This document shows positions 9,423 to 17,383 of a stretch of DNA of 64,000 nucleotides, one piece after another. The first letter of the stretch is position 1; every line of letters starts with the position of its first letter. The notes beneath the pieces were generated by a model. The model was not told the origin of the DNA, did not search any database, and saw only the letters and a program-made list of their open reading frames with translations. The stretch is from Pseudolysobacter antarcticus (GTDB lineage Bacteria; Pseudomonadota; Gammaproteobacteria; Xanthomonadales; Rhodanobacteraceae), in NCBI RefSeq assembly GCF_004168365.1, contig NZ_CP035704.1, positions 2,294,001 to 2,358,000 on the forward strand. The letters are read 5' to 3'. The translations under genes were made by a program, and so were the position numbers.

Positions 9423-9637
9423 AATTGATCCCCCGAATTATGGATAGAGAAAAAGCGCAAGCCACCGATGCTACAGCGCAGCAGTGGTATATCGAACGCG
9501 ACAATCAGCACGCATGAAAAGTCGGCTGGTTAACGGTATTTCATCCACTGCATTGAAGTCTAGCAGTGTGGCGAAATATGCTGCAATGCGAAACTCGAAG
9601 CTACAACGCAATATATGCGGTGGTACAGCAATCAACA
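9423..9637. other. Gene-free stretch before the island's left end
   Basis: About 215 bp between the start of the exported-protein gene and the ssrA-derived repeat. It probably contains the promoter of that minus-strand gene. I see no gene, repeat or clear site in it. Confidence 0.5.
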
Positions 9638-9727
9638 CAAAAAAAGCCGGAACCCTTATTCGACAAGGGATTTCCGGCCTTCGTTGGACTTGCTTGGACT
9701 AGTAAATGGTGGGGCGGGGGGAATCAA
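9638..9727. repeat. Distal att repeat of the ssrA island (copy of the ssrA 3' end plus terminator)
   Basis: This stretch repeats 18698-18785 in direct orientation at a constant offset of 9060 bp, with only a few mismatches and a one-base indel in about 85 nt. It carries the hairpin arms GCCGGAA and TTCCGGC of the ssrA terminator and the last bases of tmRNA (TGGTGG..GCGGGGGGAAT as read here), but no intact tmRNA. That is the expected footprint of site-specific integration into the 3' end of ssrA. Confidence 0.88.
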
Positions 9728-9779
9728 ATATAGTGCATAAAGCGTAGATATGAAGACATTTTGCGCAAACAGAATTTTC

Positions 9780-9802
9780 TAGATGCCCCCAAAGTTGCCC
9801 CC
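9780..9802. promoter_or_regulatory. Putative integrase arm-type sites (left)
   Basis: Two closely spaced TGCCCCC motifs (9784-9800) lie about 57 bp inside the distal att repeat. The same motif recurs at 11521-11541 and as a cluster at 18605-18663 next to the other repeat. Repeats of this kind flanking both core sites are typical arm-binding sites of tyrosine integrases. The assignment is inference. Confidence 0.5.
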
Positions 9803-9899
9803 TTTGATCGTCACTACTTGTGCTGACGAAGCGACTAGACATGATCGACGCGGACCGCATCGCGATCTACGCGGCCAAGATCGGGCCGACAACGCAGGA

Positions 9900-10322
9900 C
9901 TAGCCACCCAGCCCGGCCATATAGTAAGAAAAATTGCGCTCGCGCCACTCGGTGATCCAATCCGTTAACCGCTCAACGGCTATTCTGGCAACGTGCGCTG
10001 GCATCGCTCCATTCGCCAGTGCCGCCCACTTGTCGGCGATGGTTTTCGCAATGTCGGCTGCATCTTGCCCCGGAGTCGCCACGCGGCGCTGAATGACTAA
10101 ATCATCGTCGGTAAAATTCACGAAGATGATATCGACTTCGCCTTCACCCTTTGTGGTGGATGGCACGCGGTACATCATGTGGTAAGTGAGCCCATCCCAC
10201 CAGCGTGGCCAAAAGCTCCAATGCCAGCTTGGCGTGCGATCCCAGTCTTCGCAGTAGATATCAGCAGGGTCGGACGGCACGCCGAACGACATGGAGAGCA
10301 TTGGGAACTCGTCTTTTTTCAT
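9900..10322 (-). CDS. Hypothetical protein, island cargo
   Basis: The 140-residue protein is Trp-rich in its first half (EDWDRTPSWHWSFWPRWWDG) and helical in the second (DAADIAKTIADKWAALANG). No signal peptide, membrane segment or known domain is seen. Alternative starts exist at residues 8 and 11. It is transcribed divergently from the SRAP-like gene with an 80-bp gap, so the two may share a control region. Function unknown. Confidence 0.55.
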   Translation of the reverse strand: MKKDEFPMLSMSFGVPSDPADIYCEDWDRTPSWHWSFWPRWWDGLTYHMMYRVPSTTKGEGEVDIIFVNFTDDDLVIQRRVATPGQDAADIAKTIADKWAALANGAMPAHVARIAVERLTDWITEWRERNFSYYMAGLGG

Positions 10323-10401
10323 GACGCCAGCTTACCGCCGCGCTTGAGCACGGGCCAGTGTGTGAGTGGCCATGACACGACGAATCCACTACGATTGCGC
10401 C

Positions 10402-11364
10402 ATGTGCTATTCAGCCCAGATCGAGCAGGAATATCTATCCTACACGCGCGTGTATGGCGCCGACATCAGCCTTTCCGAGTACATGCAAATCTACTGGGTG
10501 CGGCAAGAGATTGACCCGAAGATAAAGCTACCGCGCGGCATGGACATGGCGTTTCTGCGGGATACTTCGGGCAATCCGCAGGTGACGGAAATCCAGTCGA
10601 TGATCCGCACGTTCGACGAGGCGCAGGCGACCAAGCTGCAGCAGGAAGTGTTCGCCCAGCGCAAGCGACTGGCCGACGCCGAGCGCACCCTGCAGACCAA
10701 AATTACCAAGGCTGCGACGGAGAGTAAGCGCATCGCCGCCGACAAGATCGAGCGCGCAATGGGCCGGCTGGCCGATCTGCGCCGCGATCAACCCAAGCCG
10801 CGCGATGATCGTATCTTTCCGGCTTGGTATGCGCCGGTGATGATCTGGGAAGATGGCATGCGAGTGGTTAAGCCCATGCGCTACCAGTGCCGCCCCGCGG
10901 GCAAGCCTGCGTTCTACGACACTAAGTACCCCGGCACATATAACGCGCGGCGCGACAATCTGCAGGGATTTTGGAAAGACATGTTCGGCTACTCGCACGG
11001 CATTGCGTTGGTCAGCGCTTTCTTTGAAAACGTGAGCCGGCACACGATGGAAAATCGCGAGCTTTCGCCCGGCGAGCGCGAGGAGAACGTGATTCTGGAA
11101 TTCCGCCCGCAGCCTGCGCAGACCATGCTGGTGGCGTGCTTGTGGTCGCGATGGGAAGGCGAGGGCGGCCCGCTACTATCGTTCGCTGCCATTACCGACG
11201 AGCCACCGGCCGAAGTGGCAGCGGCGGGTCATGATCGGTGCATCATTCCCATCAAGGCCGAGAACATCGATGCATGGCTCAATGCTAGCGGTGACGTGGC
11301 GCGATCGCAGGCGATTCTTGATGATCGGCAGCGGCCGTTTTATGAGCATCGGAAGGCTGCATAG
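10402..11364 (+). CDS. SRAP/HMCES (YedK-like) family protein with coiled-coil insertion
   Basis: The 320-residue protein starts at ATG 10402, chosen because SRAP proteins need Cys at position 2 (Met is removed and Cys2 crosslinks to abasic sites in ssDNA); here the N-terminus is MCYSAQ. The other family residues are in place: N181 in YNARRDNL, E209 in SAFFEN and H277 in AAGHDR. Residues about 65-130 form a charged helical or coiled-coil insertion absent from E. coli YedK. SRAP proteins shield abasic sites in ssDNA. Location on a mobile island suggests protection of element DNA or an SOS-linked role, which is inference. Confidence 0.8.
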   Translation: MCYSAQIEQEYLSYTRVYGADISLSEYMQIYWVRQEIDPKIKLPRGMDMAFLRDTSGNPQVTEIQSMIRTFDEAQATKLQQEVFAQRKRLADAERTLQTKITKAATESKRIAADKIERAMGRLADLRRDQPKPRDDRIFPAWYAPVMIWEDGMRVVKPMRYQCRPAGKPAFYDTKYPGTYNARRDNLQGFWKDMFGYSHGIALVSAFFENVSRHTMENRELSPGEREENVILEFRPQPAQTMLVACLWSRWEGEGGPLLSFAAITDEPPAEVAAAGHDRCIIPIKAENIDAWLNASGDVARSQAILDDRQRPFYEHRKAA

Positions 11365-11447
11365 ACTCAGCAATAAATGGTCAATCGAATGCCCCACAAA
11401 ACCAGCCCATTCCACACCACGTCAATAAAAAACCCTCTAAGCCAATC

Positions 11448-11541
11448 AACGGAGCGGGGGAATAAAATCAGTCGACAGAGACGAATTTGCAACTAGGTCT
11501 ATGGTGGTTTGAATTTTTAGTTGCCCCCTCAGTCGCCCCCA
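11448..11541. other. Second att-like end with arm-type sites inside the island
   Basis: GGAGCGGGGGAAT near 11452-11464 resembles the tmRNA 3' core (GGAGGCGGGGGGAAT). About 57 bp further on lies GAATTTTTAG followed by TTGCCCCC and TCGCCCCC (11511-11541), mirroring GAATTTTCTAG and the two TGCCCCC motifs at 9772-9800. The repeated layout suggests the left end of a second, nested or tandem element. The core match is short, so this is tentative. Confidence 0.4.
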
Positions 11542-11643
11542 AACAGCGGCGGCTTCCGACGACTGTTGAATTCTTGACGAGCTATTGCAATCGTGGTCTT
11601 GTTGTTACAGGTGCGAACGCTATCATTGGAGGTAAATGCTGAT

Positions 11644-11895
11644 TTATCGACGTTCGCCCTTTCCGCCATTGGATTGCACCCAGCCCTCGACTTGAGCCAG
11701 CAAGTCCGCAACTGACACTTCCAGTACAGCTGAGAGCTTGAATATCGTGCGAATGGTCGCAGAGTTAAGGCCACGCTCCAAAAGAGAAATGTAATTCCGC
11801 TGCAGATCGGCATCTAGCGCAAGCTTTTCTTGCGACAGCCCACGCTCCAAGCGCAGCCTTCGCAAGACGATACCGAACGCGACTTCTGGCTCCAA
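11644..11895 (-). CDS. XRE-family transcriptional regulator
   Basis: This small DNA-binding protein of 83 residues is almost entirely an HTH_3 domain: LRRLRLERGLSQEKLALDADLQRNYISLLERGLNSATIRTIFKLSAVLEVSVADLL. The pattern matches Cro/C1-type repressors, probably controlling nearby island genes. It lies just inside the second att-like motif, divergent from the exported-protein gene at 12103. No operator was identified. Confidence 0.85.
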   Translation of the reverse strand: MEPEVAFGIVLRRLRLERGLSQEKLALDADLQRNYISLLERGLNSATIRTIFKLSAVLEVSVADLLAQVEGWVQSNGGKGERR

Positions 11896-12102
11896 TCCGT
11901 GCTCCCTTAAAAACTAGGGGACGGTAGGGCCATAGCAACTAGTGAGTCTTCACAATATACTGGTCAAAATGGGCTTTGACTGCAAACCAACGCATCGAAT
12001 GGTTTGGACTCGGCGAAATTTGCTTGCGGGAAATGCAAAGTGTCGCCGCCAACGCTATCCGCTGCATCTGAGAATCAAGATTATGCGCTTGGGAGTAGCA
12101 CC

Positions 12103-12429
12103 ATGATCGTCGCAAATCTTCTCTTCGCTGCCGCAATGGCCGCCAATCCGCTTGAGATTGGCACCTCGCAGATTCACTACGACTTCGGCGATTGCACCGT
12201 TATATCTTCACCAGTTGGAACGGGTGGAAATACAATTATCACCTGTCAGGATAATCCGATTGTCACATATACCCCAGACGCTCCACCGTTTTTACCGAGC
12301 GGCTTTTATTCTCAGTTCTTCGTAACAGCAATCGTTCCATCTACTGCAAAAACTGTCGTATTTTCTTGGTGCGACGGGTATTTATGTGGCCGCATTGACA
12401 CGATCTTTTCGAGTGGATTCGGAGACTAG
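12103..12429 (+). CDS. Small exported protein, island cargo
   Basis: The product has 108 residues from ATG 12103, chosen because GGGAG lies 7 nt upstream and because the N-terminus MIVANLLFAAAMA is signal-like. A longer in-frame start at 12004 is less convincing. The mature part has four cysteines (FGDCTVI, ITCQDN, SWCDGYLC), possibly paired, and an internal Pro-rich strand. No family recognised. The gene ends 2 bp before the downstream lipoprotein gene, so the two are probably co-transcribed. Confidence 0.55.
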   Translation: MIVANLLFAAAMAANPLEIGTSQIHYDFGDCTVISSPVGTGGNTIITCQDNPIVTYTPDAPPFLPSGFYSQFFVTAIVPSTAKTVVFSWCDGYLCGRIDTIFSSGFGD

Positions 12430-12431
12430 CC

Positions 12432-12911
12432 ATGTTCCCTAAATCGTGCGAAGTGCACATTCGTTTGGGTCCGGCAGCAATCGTTGCGCAACGATGCGCG
12501 CCAATTGGGGTCGTGTTGATCGCTTTATGTAGCTGCGCGACGATTCCTCAAGGCGCAAAATTGGTTGATAGCCCCGATCAGCTTGCTTCTATTCAACAAG
12601 AACGCGCAAGTTTGTTGGAACACGTAAAGATCGGTATGGGTCTCGCGGAGTTTCGGGCACTCGTACCAGAGGCATACGTGGGCGGACAGAGTAAAGACAC
12701 GACAGCGTACGAACTCGCACAAATTCAAAAGTACGTCACCAAGCAGGACATGGATCGCCAAAACTTTTGGGTCGGAGTTGGTAGTCCCGGCGCGCGCACG
12801 ACAAAGCAAGTGTTATGGTTTTACTTCTACAAGGATCAGCTTGTGAAATGGGGACGACCACAAGACTGGCCGGATCACCCTGACCTAGTCATTGAACACC
12901 GCGAGCCGTAA
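12432..12911 (+). CDS. Putative small lipoprotein, possibly BamE-like fold
   Basis: The 159-residue protein has a hydrophobic segment IGVVLIALCSC ending in a cysteine; the lipobox is imperfect, with Cys at -2. The segment LLEHVKIGMGLAEFRALVPEAY followed by VLWFYFYKDQLVKWGRPQDW resembles the alpha-alpha-beta-beta layout of BamE/OmlA-type lipoproteins, but the similarity is weak and I would not assign a BAM role. It is paired with the small exported protein immediately upstream. Confidence 0.5.
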   Translation: MFPKSCEVHIRLGPAAIVAQRCAPIGVVLIALCSCATIPQGAKLVDSPDQLASIQQERASLLEHVKIGMGLAEFRALVPEAYVGGQSKDTTAYELAQIQKYVTKQDMDRQNFWVGVGSPGARTTKQVLWFYFYKDQLVKWGRPQDWPDHPDLVIEHREP

Positions 12912-12959
12912 TCTCAGGTTGCCACATTATGTGGGCCTCGACGAAAGGCTCAGCAAAAT

Positions 12960-13154
12960 TTAGCAATCTTGCCGCTGCGTTGGATCGATAAGCGAAATAA
13001 ATAGCTCAGCCTGCTCGTTTTCGGGCGTAGCCGCCATATACGCTTCTCGCTGCGCTTCAATGTTTCCCTCGATGTAGTCGAACACGACGACTCGTTCGCG
13101 AGTGATTAGCACGCCTTCTAGCTTTTCAATTCGACGTTCGATGTCATTTGCCAT
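12960..13154 (-). CDS. Small hypothetical protein, phage-like
   Basis: The 64-residue protein begins MANDIERRIEKLEG, a short coiled-coil N-terminus. It overlaps the 3' end of the next upstream gene by 11 bp and is the last member of the leftward island operon. No function is recognised. It may pair with the 89-residue product, which ends in a similar helical segment. Confidence 0.5.
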   Translation of the reverse strand: MANDIERRIEKLEGVLITRERVVVFDYIEGNIEAQREAYMAATPENEQAELFISLIDPTQRQDC

Positions 13155-13413
13155 GTCTGGCCTCCAGTTGTGTGATTCGTTTCTCCAATTCAGACTGCTC
13201 GATCATCTTGCCCACCTGCGCGAGAACATACACAAATCGCGTCCCGTGGTGCGATTCGAGCGCGCCTGCGCGCATCTCGCGATAGACATGCGACATTTCA
13301 CGACGAACCTGCGCGAGCGTCTTGAGATTGATTCGGCGCGAGGGGGTAGGCGCAAGCCCGCCACCAGTCGTGGCAATCGTTGTGGGCACTTTGGGTTCGC
13401 AATACTCAGTCAT
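13144..13413 (-). CDS. Small hypothetical protein, phage-like
   Basis: The 89-residue protein has a disordered N-terminus (PKVPTTIATTGGGLAPTPS) and a helical, charged C-terminal half (LAQVRREMSHVYREMRAG to ELEKRITQLEARHGK). This composition is common among short phage or island proteins encoded near replication genes. It lies in the leftward island operon and overlaps the 64-residue ORF. No function can be assigned. Confidence 0.55.
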   Translation of the reverse strand: MTEYCEPKVPTTIATTGGGLAPTPSRRINLKTLAQVRREMSHVYREMRAGALESHHGTRFVYVLAQVGKMIEQSELEKRITQLEARHGK

Positions 13414-13458
13414 TTTTGCCTAGTTCGCGATCGTGTCGCCGCTTGTCCGCGATTACCG

Positions 13459-13662
13459 CTACATCTGCCGCATCGTGACAATCGGTCGTGTCTGTGGCGC
13501 ATGTGGCGCTTCCTTCGGGGGCGCGGGCAAATACGTGTCGTGCAAGTCCTGCCGATGATACCCGTGGGGATCGCATTGCCGATTCGCAAGTTGCACGGAG
13601 CAACTATGTAGGGGCGGAGTCGATAACTTAATCTGTGCGCTTTCACGCTTGCGCCCGTCCAT
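13459..13662 (-). CDS. Doubtful small ORF in the island operon
   Basis: A 67-residue frame from ATG 13662 overlaps the preceding 69-residue gene by 20 bp and fills the gap before the 89-residue gene. It is Pro/His-rich and resembles no family. Two other overlapping minus-strand frames exist here, so coding status is uncertain. Confidence 0.25.
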   Translation of the reverse strand: MDGRKRESAQIKLSTPPLHSCSVQLANRQCDPHGYHRQDLHDTYLPAPPKEAPHAPQTRPIVTMRQM

Positions 13663-13852
13663 GCTCGGCTCGCCACGCGTCGGCTTGTTGTTCCATCCGG
13701 CGATATGCCCACCGACGGAAAGGGACGACGTATAGAGTGCATGCGCCAAGCTCGAATGGGCGTACGTCGCGGCTGCGATTGTTCCAGCCCGGTGCCCGGT
13801 CAGCGTCGGCTAGCGCGCGCAGCACATCATCGGAAAGTTTCGTGTGTTTCAT
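13643..13852 (-). CDS. Small hypothetical protein, island operon
   Basis: The 69-residue protein starts at ATG 13852 (MKHTKLSDDVLRALADADRA), preferred over an upstream in-frame start because GAGG lies at ribosome-binding distance. The start overlaps, as ATGA, the stop codon (13849-13851) of the frame that continues the primase after its frameshift, which supports both this start and the primase reconstruction. It has a charged helix plus an Arg/Trp-rich C-terminus; function unknown. Confidence 0.55.
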   Translation of the reverse strand: MKHTKLSDDVLRALADADRAPGWNNRSRDVRPFELGACTLYVVPFRRWAYRRMEQQADAWRAEHGRAQA

Positions 13853-14113
13853 GGGAACCTCACGCGACTGTTCGAGCTGTTGGGGGTGTGATTCGAGCAA
13901 TTGCCATAAGATTGTTTATCTATATAGGAGTCATGGTTTTCGACACTGGGGCCGGGTGCATTTCTTGACACTGGCGAAGCCTTCGGAAGCCATTTTGGTG
14001 CGATGGCGAACAAGTCAGGTTTTCGGCCGGTTTGCGTGTTGCTCCCCAACGCCGTCGCAACAAGGATGTCCGCTTGCATGGCGCGCTTGCGATGTCGGTA
14101 GAACGTATGTTTT
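13849..14113 (-). pseudogene. Displaced C-terminal frame of the island primase
   Basis: In the alternative minus frame, translation reads TFYRHRKRAMQADILVAT and then a PDLFAIAPKWLPK stretch before stopping at 13849. It resembles the helical and strand-rich C-termini of island primases far better than the Arg/Ser-rich tail of the main frame. One extra base in the 4-nt T run at 14110-14113 would join the two into 414 residues, with the stop overlapping the next start as ATGA. A real deletion, slippage or a sequencing error are all possible. Confidence 0.6.
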
Positions 14114-15092
14114 GGCTAAAGCCTTCTCGCCCTGCAAAGTCAATCCACGTCAGAGCTATATTGCCGTTGTTGTTTCCGTTGTACCGCCGGTACGCGAACA
14201 CGATGATGGCCTGAGTTGCCGGTGGAAGTGTCCTCCAATCCGGCGAATCCAGGAGAACATGCGGCAACATAGCAAAGCCGTCCGATCCGTAGGCGCTTGC
14301 ATTGGCAGTTATGGAGTCTACTTCGGATGCGCACATCGGCGGATTGCAGCGTTTGGCATTGATCTGTTGCAAGCGGTGATTGATGGCTTGCGCGTCATAG
14401 CCTTTTTGCACCAGTCCGCGCGCAAGGCTGAAAAGTGTGTTATTGCGTTCGCCTTCGGGGATGATTTCGGATAACGGGCGCCGCTTAACTCGTACCGGTT
14501 CGATGTCCATAGAACTTCTAAACTCGGCGACCAACTCCGAATGCGAGTAACGTGGGCCGTCATGCTGTTGAAAAATAAAAGTACGGAACGGCTCGCGCTT
14601 GTTGTGGAGAAATCCGGGCAAGCGCATCACTCGGGCAAGATCATTAACGCTTCGGTCTGCACCAAAGCGCTGTGCGATGGCGTGCTGCATCGGTTTGAAA
14701 TCCGCTAGCGGTAGGTCATTGCAAAGCCAATAGGCGTGATACTTGCCCGCAGACGTCTCAATAACGATGTGCGGTCGCAATCGACAATCCAGCACCGGTT
14801 GCAGCGGAGCGCCATCAAGATCGGCAAAGCATGCCCGTACTCGCGTCACGTTCTCCGACTTGCGACCTTTCCCGTCGCCTTCGTTGACCATGACAAACAC
14901 TCCTGCACCTTTTTGATTCAATTGGGCGAGTTGAGCCGAGCGTATTGATAGATCGCCATAGAGCACCCTTGAAAGCGCGCCTCTCTTGCTGGGGGTGTCA
15001 TCGAATGTCTGAAAGGTCATTGCGCCACCTAACACGCGCAGAAACGTTTGCGCATCGAGGCGGCTTGATTTGAGCCTATCAGCGGAACTCAT
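13920..15092 (-). CDS. Island replication protein, RepB/AEP-type DNA primase, apparently frameshifted at the C-terminus
   Basis: The uninterrupted frame codes for 390 residues. The primase-polymerase domain (about 20-200) has the FADLDG metal-binding pair, PHIVIETSAGKYHAYWLC and the RVMRLPGFLHNK motif. A PriCT-like helical domain follows (EGERNNTLFSLARGLVQKGYDAQAINHRL). It probably primes replication of the island. The last 50 or so residues look out of frame; adding one base to the T-run at 14110-14113 gives a continuation to 13849 in a plausible frame (see the separate entry). The start at 15092 overlaps the 71-residue gene upstream. Confidence 0.75.
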   Translation of the reverse strand: MSSADRLKSSRLDAQTFLRVLGGAMTFQTFDDTPSKRGALSRVLYGDLSIRSAQLAQLNQKGAGVFVMVNEGDGKGRKSENVTRVRACFADLDGAPLQPVLDCRLRPHIVIETSAGKYHAYWLCNDLPLADFKPMQHAIAQRFGADRSVNDLARVMRLPGFLHNKREPFRTFIFQQHDGPRYSHSELVAEFRSSMDIEPVRVKRRPLSEIIPEGERNNTLFSLARGLVQKGYDAQAINHRLQQINAKRCNPPMCASEVDSITANASAYGSDGFAMLPHVLLDSPDWRTLPPATQAIIVFAYRRYNGNNNGNIALTWIDFAGREGFSQNIRSTDIASAPCKRTSLLRRRWGATRKPAENLTCSPSHQNGFRRLRQCQEMHPAPVSKTMTPI

Positions 15093-15294
15093 GCGCGTTT
15101 CTCGTCATTGCCGTGATAAGCGCATCGCGAGCACGGTCAAGAGCGTCGGCAGCCTCAATTGCGCCCACTGGCGGGCATGTGTAGCAATCGGAGGCTAGTG
15201 CAAGGCGATCAAGTGCATCGCGTGCCGCATTCGTGGCGGCTAGGGCCAAGCACAGCCTGCTGGACTGTCTTGCGTCGCGCGGAATCCGGCGCAT
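15079..15294 (-). CDS. Small hypothetical protein between AlpA and primase
   Basis: The 71-residue protein starts at ATG 15294, which overlaps the AlpA stop by one base (TGATG), and it overlaps the primase start by 14 bp. A longer TTG-started frame from 15354 would run well into alpA and is less likely. The sequence is Ala/Arg-rich and helical with a CYTCPP motif. No function recognised; tight packing indicates the same operon. Confidence 0.5.
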   Translation of the reverse strand: MRRIPRDARQSSRLCLALAATNAARDALDRLALASDCYTCPPVGAIEAADALDRARDALITAMTRNAHEFR

Positions 15295-15527
15295 CACCGA
15301 GCTTGCCGCGGCGCGGTCGCTGAGATTAAGGCCCGTATGTCCTCCACTCGCCAAGCCGTGATCCTAATACCTAAGGCACGTGTTGGCTGCGGGTAGCGGC
15401 CACTCCGTACGCCCGCCCACCACGTTGACTTGCTTACCGGGATTATTCCCGGCGTTGGAGGGTCAGACGTTCGGTTACCGATGATTTGCTGCAATCGGAC
15501 ATAGCCGGTTTCTGGTAGTGCGTGCAT
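15294..15527 (-). CDS. AlpA-family transcriptional regulator
   Basis: The 77-residue MerR-like winged-helix protein starts at ATG 15527 with AGGAAA upstream. LPETGYVRLQQIIG, IPVSKSTWWAGVRSGRYPQP and TAWRVEDIRALI are hallmark AlpA motifs. In P4-like phages AlpA activates the integrase gene and so promotes excision. Here it is the first intact gene of the leftward replication operon, on the same strand as the integrase. Function in this island is inferred from the family. Confidence 0.88.
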   Translation of the reverse strand: MHALPETGYVRLQQIIGNRTSDPPTPGIIPVSKSTWWAGVRSGRYPQPTRALGIRITAWRVEDIRALISATAPRQAR

Positions 15528-15598
15528 TGCAGTGTTTTCCTGTCCGCGTAAGGTCAGGAAAGCATTCTCCACACAAGCACAATGTATACAATTGGATT

Positions 15599-16127
15599 CT
15601 ATTCAGGGGTATTACTTTGCCAGTTCATTATCAGTCTAACGCGCTTTCTCACGGTTCCCGGCTTAAGGCGAGGGTGGCCGTCTTTTAGCGCTCGATCGGA
15701 AACAGCTTTTGAGGCGTCCCCTTTTACCCTGCCAGTTTCGCGAAGGTGATCTACGGCGCCCGGTACCTCCTCGAACCACTGCCACACCATCCAATCAGGC
15801 ACCTGCGATCGATAGCCCCGCCCACGCTGATAGCTCCAAGCATATTCAAGCGCGTCGCCTAGCAATCCGAGCCGTGGATTTCTGTGCGTTGGGTCCCGCC
15901 GCAGCGGCTCGACATGGCGCAAAAGATCACGACACAGCCTGCCAAATTTCTCGTCGTTCTGCGAGTTATCCGCGTAGGATTCGATAGCAGCGGTCGATGC
16001 CTTTATCACAGTCTGGATCAGCCGCTGCAGCTCGGCTTTCTTGGTGACGCGCTCTGAGTCCTCCCGAGCCCAGCGCGCCTCATCTTCAGGCGTAACAGTA
16101 AGCAGTTTTAAGAGTGGCGACTTGTAC
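15599..16127 (-). pseudogene. Island gene of unknown function, 5'-truncated by an IS3 element
   Basis: The frame encodes a helical protein (LLTVTPEDEARWAREDSERVTKKAEL, then RLGLLGDALEYAWSYQRGRGYRSQVPDWMVW) ending at 15599. Upstream it runs into the antisense strand of the insertion sequence, so the apparent N-terminus from 16390 is not native. Rejoining the sequences outside the IS gives an in-frame stop just before the fragment and no start codon, so the 5' end was probably lost. It would have been the first gene of the leftward operon. Confidence 0.65.
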
Positions 16128-16156
16128 TGGTCTAATTCTAACGGACACCTCGATAG

Positions 16157-17334
<1,178 letters not shown>

Positions 17335-17383
17335 ACTGCCCTAGCGGGGTGTCCGAAATTAGTTGACCACTACAACTCGTACT

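Noticed and set aside
9638-9727. A second tmRNA gene at the distal repeat
   Set aside because: Only the last bases and the terminator are present; no tag frame or acceptor 5' half occurs nearby.
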